Source: Rhizodiscina lignyota (lineage: Eukaryota > Ascomycota > Dothideomycetes > Aulographales > Rhizodiscinaceae). Taken from it: DNA of 64,000 nucleotides. The position numbers were made by a program, and so were the translations under genes. How positions within the stretch are numbered: position 1 is the stretch's first letter; each line of letters starts with the position of its first letter. The notes under the pieces are model-generated. The model made no database searches, had not been told where the DNA came from, and saw only the letters and a list, made by a program, of their open reading frames with translations. The DNA lies in assembly GCA_010015805.1 (NCBI GenBank), contig ML978128.1:1798001-1862000 (forward strand). Direction: 5' to 3'. Shown here one piece after another: positions 1 to 10,324 of the stretch.

Positions 1-26
1 AGTTCCATGGTTTTTTCTTGCTACAG

Positions 27-3000
27 GAGAAGACTGAGAATGGCCGAACGAAAGGAGAGAACCTGGGAGCGTTTGTGGATCGCGATGTGGTCCGCAAAGC
101 AGCTGTAAGGAGTCGCACTATCATCGATATGTTCACGAAACGTGTCGCAGATGTTGGTCATTCGATCGCATCCATATCAGCAAATTATAAAGACCTGCGC
201 GAAGGGATTACACGAAGTCAAAGTCAGTATGGACCAGATGCGCAAGAAGAGCCCGGGAGGCTCATGAAGGAAATCAACGCTGTGGCCAAGAAGGTGGCTT
301 CGGACTATGACCATGTTGCGAGTCTGCCTGCAGTTCCAAAGTCGGTCACGTCTGCTTCGAAGCTTGCATTGCTGCATACTCGAAATTTCTTACCTGCGAT
401 CGCAGAGTACTCGATGGAGATGAACGACCTTGTGCGGCGCGCTGTAGACCAGAAGAACCTCGCAGTCAGCAATGCGCTTGAGCGCATGCGAGCCATTGCC
501 AGCATTGAATCAACTTTGTCTTCTGTACACGCAGATATCAACGCACTCGATGTTCCCGCCGATGATCTAGAAGCCTTCGAACAACTCTCCACTGTCTCTC
601 GATTACCTTTTGTATATGGCTCTCTTATGGTGGAGGCAGTTCGGCGTGGGGAATGGATCGAGAAAATGAAGTGTGACTCGTCTACTCTCGCGGAAGAAAT
701 TGCAGGCTATCAAGAGGAAGAACAGCGTAGGAGGAAGAAGTGGCTGAAAAATATGAGCGATGTGCTTCGGGTTGACACAATGGAGGGCAAAACCCTTGGC
801 GTTGAAATCAACCTCCTGGGAGAAGAGAATAGCTGGCCAGAGGTCTCCAGGGAAGAGCTTGAAGAGTACCTGAATGCGCTCGCGCAAGCTGGCGACTTGC
901 AACCAGTCATCGATAACCTTGCACAGGCGATCAAAGACATGGACAAGCCAACACGACAGCAGTTGAGACGAGCAAAGACTTTCAAGGCGGGAAGTGTGCA
1001 TGAAGCTGGTTTCGGCAGAGGTTCTCTGATGTTGCGAGGGGAGGACGAAATGAGAGTCTTCCGCGAAGCCAATGCAAGGCTGGAGGAAGAACTCAAAGGC
1101 CAGAAGAGCCGCGTTCGGAAATTAGAGGACCTTGTGCATCGGCAAAGCCATGTTGGTCGACTTTCTTTAGGTTCTGGCTTTACGCCTCAGGGCGAGAAGA
1201 GCCCGGAGCCGATGACTCCCGACCAGCCAATTGCTGCGGCAAGTCCGAGACTCGAGGAACAGCTGTCACGCCGTGGTTCGACTGCTTCGCGGAGACTTTC
1301 TGCGAATCAAATGTCGGAGGAAAAGGGGCTAGCAAGAAAACTAGTGAAGCTCGAGGCCGAGCTGTTGGCCGAGAGAGTTGCTAGGGCTGATCTTGAGAAA
1401 GAGGCTCTGTCAAGGCAAGAGGGGCATGAAGATGTTAAGCGTCAGATTGACGAGGCAATCTCGACGAAGAAAGACATCATGGAAAATATGGAAGCCCAAC
1501 AAAAGGAGTTTGCGATTGAGCGAAGATCGCTGGAAGAGGAGTTGAGCAGAGCCAAACAAAGAATTGAGGAGGCGGAAGATGAACTTGATAGAGTCCTTGG
1601 TAGTAGAGACCAAGAAAGGGCTGGTGCTGATGGAAGGCTACAAAGCCTGATAGGCGACTTGGACCAGTTCAGGAAAGAGTCTGCCGAGGAGCATCAGAAG
1701 GCCGAGGACCGTATCAAAGAGCTCGAGGATCAGATCAACAAGAAAGACCAAACAGACTATGAGAGAAAGGCACTGCTTGCTGATGTTTGGAATCAATTTT
1801 CAACTCAAGAGACGGCCCCTGAGGATCACTCGCAACTCATCTCCGGTCTTGAGGATCTCGCCCGCCGCTCAGTTGATCAACTGAGAGACCTCCAACGAGC
1901 AGTTGCTTTGGCCAAGTCCGAGAATGATACTCTCCAGACCACCATTGACGAGCAAAAGACAGAGATGACGTCCCTTACGTCTCAGATTTCTGAGCATGAG
2001 GAAGAGGGCCGCAAATTGCGCGATGAACTCAACGCTGAGAGATCGAGGGCTTCTTCCCTATCTGCCGAACTCAACGAGGATCGCCAACGCCTGAAAGAAC
2101 TGCAGGATACATTTACTGAAGGCGAAACCGGAAAAGAAGCTCTACGGATGCGCATGACAGAATCAGAGAATAGGGCCGTTCGCCTCTCAGCCCAACTGGC
2201 TGAAGCTCAATCACATGCGAACGGTCTCGACGTTGAGCTCTCTATTCTGCAGAAGAAGCATGACAAAATGCAAGGCACTGCTGACCTCCAAGCCGAGCGC
2301 TTACAGCAGCGGTCACAACGAGCTAAAGATCTGACTGAGAGGCTGTATACGCAAACTGATCGCTTGAGGAGGCTTTTGGAGACACTCGGTTTCGCAGTTA
2401 CGCACCAGGATGACACCATGATCATTCAGCGAGCATCCAAAGCCAATTCTAGCACCATCTTGAGTGATGCATCTATGTCACTTACGCGAAGCGTCTCCAC
2501 GCCTGCACCGGTGAAGCGTCTCTCAGAGGAACTCGATCTTAGCATATTACACTGGATGGAGAAAGATGACGTTGACGAGGAAAACAAGAAGTACACTGAT
2601 TACCTTGCCACCCTCGATAAATTTGACCTCGCACTATTCAGCGATGCGATCGCTAAGCGCATGCGCGACATCGAACACACAGCCCGGAAATGGCAGAAGG
2701 AGGCACGCTCGTACCGCGACAAGTCTCATCGAGCCGCGTCAGATGCACACGACAAGATTGCCTTTAGAGGATTCAAGGAAGGCGACTTGGCGCTGTTTCT
2801 GCCGACGAGGAATCAAGCCACGAGACCATGGGCGGCGTTCAATGTGGGCGCTCCGCATTACTTCTTACGCGAGCAGGAAGGCCACAAACTGCACAACAAG
2901 GAGTGGCTGGTCGCCAGGATTTCTAAGATTGAAGAACGAGTCGTGGATTTAAGCAAGACCATGGATGGGGCTAAGGCGCCTTCTGATGGTCGCTCTATCG

Positions 3001-3419
3001 GTGAGACAAGTGACGGTGTGAGCTTCGAGGATGACAATCCATTTGACTTGAGCGATGGACTGAGGTGGTACCTTCTTGATGCTGCTGAAGAGAAGACTGG
3101 TGCCCCTACTACGCTGGGCTTGGGTAGGCCGACGGTCGGGACTGCAAAGGTGGACGCAAGAGGCAGCATCCGCATCAACAAATCAAGGAGCGGCGACGAC
3201 GCGAGCAAGAACTTGAGCAGAAGCTTGGACAGCAGACGAAGCAGTACAAATAGCAAGAAAGGTGTACCCGCTCCAGGCGGCGCTGATGCGGCAACTGGAC
3301 CGAGTCATCTGCGCACTTCTAGCAACGCATCTAGTCTGCGACCAAAACCTGACGACAGCGCTGATGCAGCGAAGGACGATGCGGCCGAGGTTAGACACGA
3401 TCAGCTCTTCGGCCCGTGA
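27..3419 (+). CDS. ATG11: Autophagy-related protein 11 (3' part, 5' end outside window)
   Basis: Scaffold protein of selective autophagy; in yeasts and moulds Atg11 links cargo receptors to the Atg1 kinase at the phagophore assembly site. The visible part is about 1130 residues in one exon, ending with TGA at 3417-3419. Almost all of it is predicted coiled coil (Glu/Lys/Arg/Leu-rich, about residues 200-820). The last third carries the Atg11 C-terminal domain: FKEGDLALFLPTR, then a WAAFNVGAPHYFL block and a KEWLVARI segment. It closes with a Ser/Lys-rich tail. The first bases (1-26) are a pyrimidine-rich intron end finishing in CTACAG, so the coding exon starts at 27 in phase 0 and the true start lies upstream. 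The family is usually somewhat longer, so a few hundred residues are probably missing. The family call rests on the C-terminal block and is strong. Confidence 0.85.
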   Translation, partial: EKTENGRTKGENLGAFVDRDVVRKAAVRSRTIIDMFTKRVADVGHSIASISANYKDLREGITRSQSQYGPDAQEEPGRLMKEINAVAKKVASDYDHVASLPAVPKSVTSASKLALLHTRNFLPAIAEYSMEMNDLVRRAVDQKNLAVSNALERMRAIASIESTLSSVHADINALDVPADDLEAFEQLSTVSRLPFVYGSLMVEAVRRGEWIEKMKCDSSTLAEEIAGYQEEEQRRRKKWLKNMSDVLRVDTMEGKTLGVEINLLGEENSWPEVSREELEEYLNALAQAGDLQPVIDNLAQAIKDMDKPTRQQLRRAKTFKAGSVHEAGFGRGSLMLRGEDEMRVFREANARLEEELKGQKSRVRKLEDLVHRQSHVGRLSLGSGFTPQGEKSPEPMTPDQPIAAASPRLEEQLSRRGSTASRRLSANQMSEEKGLARKLVKLEAELLAERVARADLEKEALSRQEGHEDVKRQIDEAISTKKDIMENMEAQQKEFAIERRSLEEELSRAKQRIEEAEDELDRVLGSRDQERAGADGRLQSLIGDLDQFRKESAEEHQKAEDRIKELEDQINKKDQTDYERKALLADVWNQFSTQETAPEDHSQLISGLEDLARRSVDQLRDLQRAVALAKSENDTLQTTIDEQKTEMTSLTSQISEHEEEGRKLRDELNAERSRASSLSAELNEDRQRLKELQDTFTEGETGKEALRMRMTESENRAVRLSAQLAEAQSHANGLDVELSILQKKHDKMQGTADLQAERLQQRSQRAKDLTERLYTQTDRLRRLLETLGFAVTHQDDTMIIQRASKANSSTILSDASMSLTRSVSTPAPVKRLSEELDLSILHWMEKDDVDEENKKYTDYLATLDKFDLALFSDAIAKRMRDIEHTARKWQKEARSYRDKSHRAASDAHDKIAFRGFKEGDLALFLPTRNQATRPWAAFNVGAPHYFLREQEGHKLHNKEWLVARISKIEERVVDLSKTMDGAKAPSDGRSIGETSDGVSFEDDNPFDLSDGLRWYLLDAAEEKTGAPTTLGLGRPTVGTAKVDARGSIRINKSRSGDDASKNLSRSLDSRRSSTNSKKGVPAPGGADAATGPSHLRTSSNASSLRPKPDDSADAAKDDAAEVRHDQLFGP

Positions 3420-3466
3420 AAGGCGTCGGAAGCGATAGCGAAATGGAAGCGAGGCTGACTTGTATG

Positions 3467-3939
3467 TTAGAATAGCAATGGCATTGCAAGGCCCGCACTG
3501 TCGCCGATAAAAGCTATATCATCACCAGCAAAGAACTCAAGATCAACGTCTGTTGTACCCTCGCCGTCGAAATCTACCCGGAGCGCATCCGTGTCGCCGT
3601 CGAAGAAGAATGGGGAAGCTGCGGAGGGGAGAGGCGGGCTGTGGGATTCGCTTTGGAAGTTTGACGTTTCGCTGGAGAGTGGGAAGAGGAAGTGATTGCC
3701 TAGATACCCATAGATGATATCAGTGCGAAGGTTTTAAACTGTTTACCGGGCAGACCATCCCTGTAAGTCCACGTTCGTGAGCCTCTGAAGCTGAGTATGC
3801 GGATGGGATATGTGGGCAGCACCAAATCTCGGCCTCGCCCCATCTGCGTTTCATTTGGATTTTTCTTCTTCAAACTAGTTCGTGTGCGAGCAGGGAACGG
3901 CGTCATGGGAGCCAAATCAGCACCCCCGCGCAACATCAA
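3467..3939 (-). CDS. Unassigned short protein, two-exon model, possible 3' end of a gene
   Basis: I do not recognise the product. Reading the minus strand, an exon from about 3939 to 3747 joins across a 47-base GT-AG intron (3746-3700) to a second exon (3699-3467) ending in TAA. The join keeps the frame (RDGLPG-NHFLFPL). The second exon has convincing codon use and an acidic, hydrophobic C-terminal stretch (DFDGEGTTDVDLEFF, then AGDDIAFIGDS). The first exon is weaker: its ATG near 3937 may not be the real start, and the open frame meets a stop just upstream. It lies tail to tail with ATG11, only 47 bases from its stop. It could be a small lineage-specific gene or the remnant of a longer one. 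The second exon is more likely real than the exact model. Confidence 0.35.
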
Positions 3940-4104
3940 TCAGTCGCTGATAATTTCATCTCCGCCAACGACTGGCCCTACTGGGAGCGCAATATGAACA
4001 TCAAACCCACAGCATCTTACGCCGTGAATACCACAGGCAGCGTCAAACAGTTCCTCCAAACGCATCTCACCTTTATACAATACGGTACGCTTATTACAGA
4101 GTAG
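3781..4104 (+). other. Coding-like open frame on the plus strand, unresolved
   Basis: A 107-codon open frame runs from just after a stop at 3778 to TAG at 4102-4104. Its last 65 codons read like real protein (for example NDWPYWERNM, then NTTGSVKQFLQ and TFIQYGTLITE), with C/G-rich third positions. It overlaps the first exon of the minus-strand model at 3467-3939, so the two cannot both be ordinary genes over their whole length. It may be the last exon of a decayed gene. No function can be given. Confidence 0.2.
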
Positions 4105-4497
4105 ATGGGGATCTATCACTCGAAAACTCCAGTCTGGGTCGATACTGTTGGGAGAAAGTAGCTACAATGGAGGAACCAGAACGACCAATGTACACAAATG
4201 CGAATACCCACATAAACAATCGACAGGTACAAAGAAAAACTCCTAATCTCGCCGCTCATTTCCAGGCCCTGATCCGTGACTATGAAGAGTAACCTCCTTT
4301 TACCATGTACTGAGAAGATCTAGAAACACGAGTTGATTCTTTCCTGAAAGCGACTCGCGTCCAAGCGTTTGATAAACGCCGCCGCCAGTCTTGATGCATC
4401 TTAGCAGATGCAAATAATTCCAACCTACGACAACTGCCAAGAAAGTGCCTCGTCCACCATCCACCTTCATCGAAACGCAAGAACTCCCTTGGTGCTT

Positions 4498-5340
4498 TCA
4501 ACAGCAGTTCTTTCCCAATCCACCGGTCGCCCCTCCGTTCTGACCCTCTCCGATGCTAACTTGTCCACCACTAGGCGCTTGACTCGTCTGCGCCGTATCG
4601 ATAATCCTCTTCTTGATGTCCGCTGCCAGGCTGTAGAACGCTTTGTCCACATTGATATTGCTCTTTGCCGAGACCTCCAGGAATGGAATTCCCAGCTCGT
4701 CTGCCAGTTGCTGACCCCGCTCAGTTGAGACAGCACGCTTCTCTTCCCAGTCGCACTTGTTGCCAATGAGGATTTTGTTCACGCCTTCGGTGGCATGTTG
4801 CTCAACGTTTGAGAACCACGTTCGGATGTCTGTATGCGATCACATGCGTCAGCATCCCTGTTCACATTGCCATATTCCAAGTTTCCATCATTAGAGGTCG
4901 AAGCACCGGAATCACGTACTGTTGAAGCTTCTCTCGTCTGTAACATCGTATACCAGCAGGATACCCATTGCTCCCCTGTAGTATGCCGTTGTGATGGTCC
5001 GGAAACGTTCCTGTCCAGCCGTGTCCCAAATCTGCAGCTTTACGCGCTTGCCATCGAGCTCGATAGTTCGAATCTTAAAGTCGATGCCAATCGTCGTGAT
5101 GAAGGAAGGAGTGAACGAGTCTTCGCTGAAGCGCAGCAGGCAGCATGATTTGCCGACACCCGAGTCACCGATTAGGAGGAGTTTGATCTGTGTAGAGCAA
5201 GCAAGTCAGATGATTGCGGATAAATACCACGTAATATAGGCGATGAGAAAATGCGAATGCCAGGTTCGAAGGGTGTCCATGATATTGTTCAAGGTCAGGC
5301 AGCAACATACGAGGAAGTCATAATTTCTTGAGCCCGCCAT
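4498..5340 (-). CDS. SEC4: Rab GTPase of the Sec4/Rab8 type (SrgA-like)
   Basis: Small GTPase that directs post-Golgi secretory vesicles to sites of polarised growth. Three exons: 5340-5311, 5187-4920 and 4829-4498, giving 209 residues. Motifs in order: P-loop GDSGVGKS, effector loop with TTIGIDF, switch [13 protein letters not shown], guanine-specifying NKCD, then SAK, and a C-terminal Cys-Cys for double prenylation. The first exon is only ten codons ([10 protein letters not shown]), which is the usual start of Sec4/SAS1-type proteins and decides the start at 5340. The first donor is GTATGT and the acceptors are pyrimidine-rich. The Gly/Gln-rich hypervariable tail before CC is typical. It is transcribed away from the next gene across about 1.9 kb of non-coding DNA. 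Confidence 0.93.
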
Positions 5341-6984
5341 GATGGCCGGCAGCTGTGTGACGCCGTTCCAAGCTCTCCTCTCGCACTATAAGCGTTTGCC
5401 CAACGTGTCTCTACTTTCTACTGCTTGTCGCTGTCACTGTATTCCCGAGTACGTATTCGTGCGTAATGACCTCGTGGCGTGGAGCGCTTGCTTTGTCCGA
5501 TGGATGAAGTGACGTTTGTGAAGGAACCCGGAGGTGTGGCGGTGTGGTGGGTGTCTGAGACAAGTGTTCCAGAAACGGTCGGTTTGATATGAGGGTTATA
5601 ACGAGGCGCCTTTATAAGACGGATTGGGCTCCTGGACCTGGACTACGTCCAAGGCGATTGATGTTCGGTTTTGGTTTAGAAGTCGGCAGGGATCGAGCCG
5701 CGGCGGGACGCCAATCTCTGAGGTCACGGGGAAGAAGACGCGCGGAGCGCGGACGCGCGGTTGTTAGTGTCATAGTGAGGCGGAGCGGCGAAAGGAGTTG
5801 CCGCGCCTTCAACATCAGACGACGCGACGCGTGGATGAATTGGATTGTGAATTGGAACTCTGGAAGATATCGGGTAGAACTTTCTTCTTCACTTGCTCTA
5901 ATATATTGCTGGTTCTCTAATGGAAACGATTCATCGCCAACCGCAAATGTCCCAACGAGCCTATCAGCCACCCTTGAACAGGACCAGTTTCCTATCGCTG
6001 AGTATAGCTTTTGAGCGAAGCGCCTCATCTGAGGATGAATACATGGAAAAGGGCACTTTAAACTCATAATGTGCTTGGGAGTCGGATATTAGGTCATCTT
6101 CCAGTCCCAGCGTCTAAGCACTGTTGTTCCTCGCAACTTTCCATACCAAAAGCCCGCTACACTCGAGCCGTAAGGCCTGACCTTCCAAGCGAATCTTAAG
6201 TTGACACATAAGAGCAAGGATTAGAGATGCAATGAAGTTCGTGTTTCATTATATTCAATCTAGCTGATCCAGCCCGATAAAATGTGCAGGATGCTGTTCA
6301 TTGGGAGAGATTGACAGAAATGAGTGAACGAGCAATTGCAGACCATGTTGATCAGCCAATATGGTCCTGTCTCTTCATAGATCGACCTTGGGTGCAGTGG
6401 GTCACGTTAGGCAACTCACGTCATGCCTCCGGAATGAGGTGATCGAATGATGAATGCGAACGGATAGCTCGTAGGAGATGGGCCAGAGAAGTTTATCGGA
6501 TGCCACGCCTGCTATCTGAATGCTTTAGCGCGAGCTGGCGAGTGGAAATCCGTACTCTTTGCTGCATTGGACTTTGCTATAATTAAACTTGCACGGTCGC
6601 CTTCATATGCCACCTCCATTCCGATCAGAACATCCTCACCCGAACACTTGGAATCTATGTTGGAGCTTGCCGCTAAAGTGCACTATTCTCCACACGCTAG
6701 TGTTCGGACTCCGTGAAGTGGTGGCAAATTTGAAGAGCACGCGCCAATGTTAAACAAGCCGACGCTACACTCACGCTCACCCATCGGTGGCATAGCAACA
6801 ACACGCTCTCAAATTAAGCTTTCACGTCTTCACTGCATCCGCTTAAGGACTTCTGCCGTTGGTATAAGTGCTCCTCTACCCTGCACTTCTCTCAAATCTT
6901 TCCTTCTTCTACAACAACTTCCACTTAAACCTTAAACACCAAACTTCGAGGCTCATATTCTCACCAACAACTTCAACTTCGATT
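5341..6984. other. Intergenic region between divergent genes
   Basis: About 1.6 kb upstream of both the Sec4-type gene and the AT-hook gene. Open frames occur on both strands over 5589-6067, but they overlap each other, lack any family signature and have poor codon use, so I do not call a gene. A CT-rich stretch near 6885-6930 probably lies in the promoter or 5' UTR of the downstream gene. Confidence 0.5.
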
Positions 6985-7187
6985 GTAAGTCAGGCTTTCT
7001 CTGCACGTAAATGGTGGCGATGATCACAAATGAGAAGAGTTGCCACGTTTCCTCTAAGCGCGTTTGAAGGGGTTTGGGCTCTCATTTTGGGCTCTAACCT
7101 TGCATCGAACCTCAACTTCCTTTCTTGCCTCACTCACCCTAACAGCTACACGCCTTTCCCTATCACTAACAGTTGTCAACATCGCAG
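6985..7187 (+). other. Intron in the 5' untranslated region of the AT-hook gene
   Basis: A GTAAGT donor at 6985 and an acceptor ending CATCGCAG at 7187 bracket 203 bases, with a CACTAAC branch point about 20 bases before the acceptor. The next exon carries a CACC-ATG start at 7225. The intron explains the open frames in this stretch, which are not coding. Confidence 0.6.
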
Positions 7188-7224
7188 GCACACTCAAGTT
7201 CTTCGCTACCACCAAGCAGTCACC

Positions 7225-9160
7225 ATGGCTTCTGGTCTTGGTGGTGATCGTGTCGTGCTCTTCGACGCAGATGAGATTGGCCCGGCCCCAGAACGTGGTG
7301 GCTATGATGATGAGATGGCCGATGCTGAAGACAATCTCGACGACACATATGGATCGGTAAGTGTGTTTGATCGATATAGCAATCAACGCATCAGCTAATA
7401 CTTTCAAGGGCTTTCTCGAGGACTCCTCCTTCCTGCATCCTGAGAGTCTTCTCGCTGGAAGCTTCGGACTAGATACGAATGCTGTCGACCTTCCCAGGGC
7501 GGGGCCCAAGAAGATGCGTGTTGTCGGCGGCCGCGTCGCCATTCCCAAGAGGATCACCGCGGACCTTGATTCTGACGATGAATTGCTCGTGAACATGAGG
7601 GAGGCTGGATGTACGGATCAAGTCATCGCTGAGACCTTGGCCAAGCAGGGCCGCATTCGCTACGACAAGAAGACTATCGCTTCTCGCTACATGCGCATCA
7701 AGGCGAAGATGTCTCTTCGCGAGGATCAGCGCCTGGAAGATGAGCTCACTGACTGGCACGAAGGCGAGGTATAACTACCCTGGTTATAGTATCGTTGACA
7801 CATCGCTGACGCCGTTGTAGGACGAGATGCTCCTTGCTGCTATCCGCCATGCTGACATGCTCATCGCTGACGAGTCCCGTAAGCTTAGGAAGCGTCGCTT
7901 CCAATACACTGCTAAGCATCTCTCTGAGCTGAAGCCGTCCACCAACTACTCTGCCAAGGCTTGCAAGAAGCGATATCGCGATATCATGAACGACCGTGCC
8001 AAGATCCCCCCCGAGCTTGACGACGAGCCGGAGAAGCGCGCCGACGAGAAGGCGGCCCGTATCCTCAAGCACCTCGAACGCCAGGCAAACGAGAAGAATG
8101 CCAACCTCGAGGCCCAGGAGCGCGCGAGGATCGACGACGAGCAGCAGAAGATGGCTCTCTATGAGAGGCAGCTTGCCATTTCTCACAGAAAGGAAGCCGA
8201 GGAAGAAGAGAGGCTTGCGCGCATTGAGGAGTCCTTGGAAAAGAAGAAGAAGAAGCTCGCTGAGAACAAGCGCAAGAAGACCGAACGTGAGATGAAGATG
8301 GCAAATCTCAACAAGGTGACTGCGAAGAGAGAGGCTGAGATGCAATATCAGCGCGAGGAGGGTCAGAAATTCAACGCTCAGGAAGCCGCAAAGGCTAAGG
8401 CCAAGGCCGACGAGGAACGTAGGAGACACATCGCTCGCATCGTTGCCGAGAAGACCGCCGCGAAGCGCCTTGGAGCTGAGGGCGGCACCGCAAGCCCTCG
8501 AGGCCGTGGTGGTCGTGGTCGTGGTCGTGGCCGTGGCCGCCGCGGTAGGCCTATCGGTACCGGTTCCACTCGCGCGACGCCTGCTCCGGGTGCGGCCAAG
8601 AACTACAAGAGCAGCGCGTACATCACGGTCTCCGACGATAACGACTCTGATAACGACCCTGATAACAACCCTGATAACAACCCTGATAACGACTCTGATA
8701 ACGGCTCTGATCCCGATCTTGCTGCCCTCATCGCCCAGACCAGGGAAGAATACGATGCCTTCGACATGGACGAGGATCAAGACGACATCAGCACTGGGGT
8801 CATGGCCGGCGTCAAGGGTACTCCAGATCCTGCGTCGTTTCTCCGCCGCAGCTCTAGCAAGGAGAATGCTGTGTCTGCCTCCTCGAGCAGCAGCGGAGCT
8901 TCTGCCGCTCATGGTATCGGTGAGTGAACCCCTCTCTTCACTGCCTCGAAGGAAACATCAACTATGCTTAGTATTGATGCTTCTCTCCCCATCCCTCGTC
9001 CCTGCGTCTACCTATTCACTTCTCGAATCCGTTCATAGCTAACGATATAAACACAGCCGAAACGTCTACCTCCGCCGTCCTCGAGCATGCTTCCGAGCAC
9101 GCCGATGAGGAAATGGGCGATGCTGTCGACGTCGGTGGCCATGGCGAGGCTGATCTTTGA
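7225..9160 (+). CDS. Nuclear AT-hook protein with Myb/SANT-like repeats
   Basis: Probable DNA-binding nuclear protein of unknown role, 564 residues. Exons: 7225-7356, 7409-7768, 7821-8919 and 9057-9160, all with GT-AG borders and in frame. After an acidic N-terminus come two helical segments resembling Myb/SANT-type folds: one with SDDELLVNMREAGCTDQVIA and YDKKTIASRYMRIK (about residues 105-150), the other with LSELKPSTNYSAKACKKRYR (about 195-220). These resemble fungal proteins with an uncharacterised paired domain. Then follow a long charged coiled coil (about 235-370), a Gly-Arg run ending in an AT-hook core (RGRP), an Asp-Asn-Pro repeat, and an acidic tail. The AT-hook and Lys/Arg-rich coil suggest chromatin binding; this is inference. 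Confidence 0.75.
8635..8712 (+). repeat. Coding tandem repeat, 12-base unit (Asp-Asn-Asx-Pro/Ser)
   Basis: About six imperfect copies of a unit close to CCTGATAACAAC lie inside exon 3 of the AT-hook gene. They encode an Asp/Asn-rich segment with Pro or Ser every fourth residue. All copies keep the frame, so length changes here would alter only the length of an acidic linker. Confidence 0.8.
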
Positions 9161-9734
9161 GCTCCGAGCTCCACATACTTAACAGAGCCAGAATACTTTG
9201 CTACATCCTGTGGCACAACACTGTTCGCGCAGCGAAGGGGATTCCAGATTGCATCGGATTGATTTTAAGCCCTTCCCTGCTTTTTCTTTACTCTGATCCT
9301 GCTCTTGTTCAATCACTCGGTCAACTACAGTACACCTCCTCCTCCCCATGCATAGAAACTGCCCAAAAAGCCCCTGCACAATGCCTGTTTCCTAGCACGG
9401 ATTCCTTGGAAATTTCTCTCTTGGCGTGTTATAAACGTGCCCAATCCCTCAGAATGTCAAAATCAATGGTGTAACTGGGTTTCTTTTCTTACTCGGAGGT
9501 ATCTCGGAATCCATATTCTAGTTTACGACAGAAGTGAATCAAGAATTCGAGATATATAGCAATCTCCGAATACAAAAGTTCACAATAAACAAGAGACTCT
9601 CCGATATTAAATTGTGACATGTCTCCAAATAAAGTTTCAGCCTGACAGGGCTCGTGGCAGCGTCCACCACTCAGCTCACGAGCTTTTCGGCCGAGCGGCA
9701 GATGCTTAGCTTTCACCTCTGATTCTGTTTAGTA
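9161..9734. other. Intergenic region, nothing recognised
   Basis: The 3' flank of the AT-hook gene. Short open frames only; no family signature or repeat seen. Confidence 0.5.
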
Positions 9735-10110
9735 TCATGATGGTCGAACTTAATATTCACTCTGAAGAGTAGGGGCGACTAGTTGAGGGTTCTGCGGAAG
9801 TATCAAGATCTGAACTGTCAGGGAGGCGTTATTAACGCTCTTCTGCTTACCGTCAGCAGGGTGCTAACCGTCAAAGAGATATCGCAGTGCACGGCATGAA
9901 GCCTTCAGATATTGTTGAATTCCACAGAAGAGCAAGGCCGATTAATTCAGATTTCCGCGGAACTATCAAGATGTCAACTGTCGAGAAGAGGTTTACACGC
10001 TCTCCTCCTGTGAACGTCAGCAGTACTGTTACCATCGCAGAGATCCAGCCGTGCAGGGCATTAAGCTTCCAAATATGGTCGAATTGCGGAGAAGAAGATC
10101 TTCGCTTTCA
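9735..10110 (+). repeat. Diverged tandem array, about 165-171-base unit, decayed coding repeat
   Basis: Two full copies and part of a third can be aligned by eye. The marker GTYGAA occurs at 9743, 9914 and 10078, spacing 171 and 164. Copies near 9791 and 9954 share TATCAAGAT, CGTCAGCAG and TCGCAG blocks. Translation of matching frames gives similar peptides: RQQGANRQRDIAVHGMK in one copy, RQQYCYHRRDPAVQGIK in the next. The similarity is clearer at protein level than at base level, which suggests that the array once encoded a repeated protein module. No intact gene remains, and the family is unknown. Confidence 0.55.
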
Positions 10111-10324
10111 TCGAGTCTTCTGAACTTCCGCTTCTGATGCTCTATTTAACAACAGCGTTAAATCGATGTCAAAGATCTTCGAATTGCTCGTCCCGTCCCG
10201 CCCCAGAAACTTCCGCGATATCCCACAGCGTCGGGCATCACAACACCTCCACAAGCCGGTCGAGCAGATCCCGTTGTTGATCGCAATGCATGTCCTGAAA
10301 CGTCCAGCCTGCTTCCCAACTCTC

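Noticed and set aside
5589-6067. Overlapping open frames of 141 and 151 codons on both strands
   Set aside because: They shadow each other, have no domain signature and lie in the promoter region of divergent genes.
7746-8912. Long minus-strand open frame of 388 codons
   Set aside because: It is the antisense shadow of the AT-hook gene; its Val/Ile repeats mirror the Asp-Asn repeat on the coding strand.
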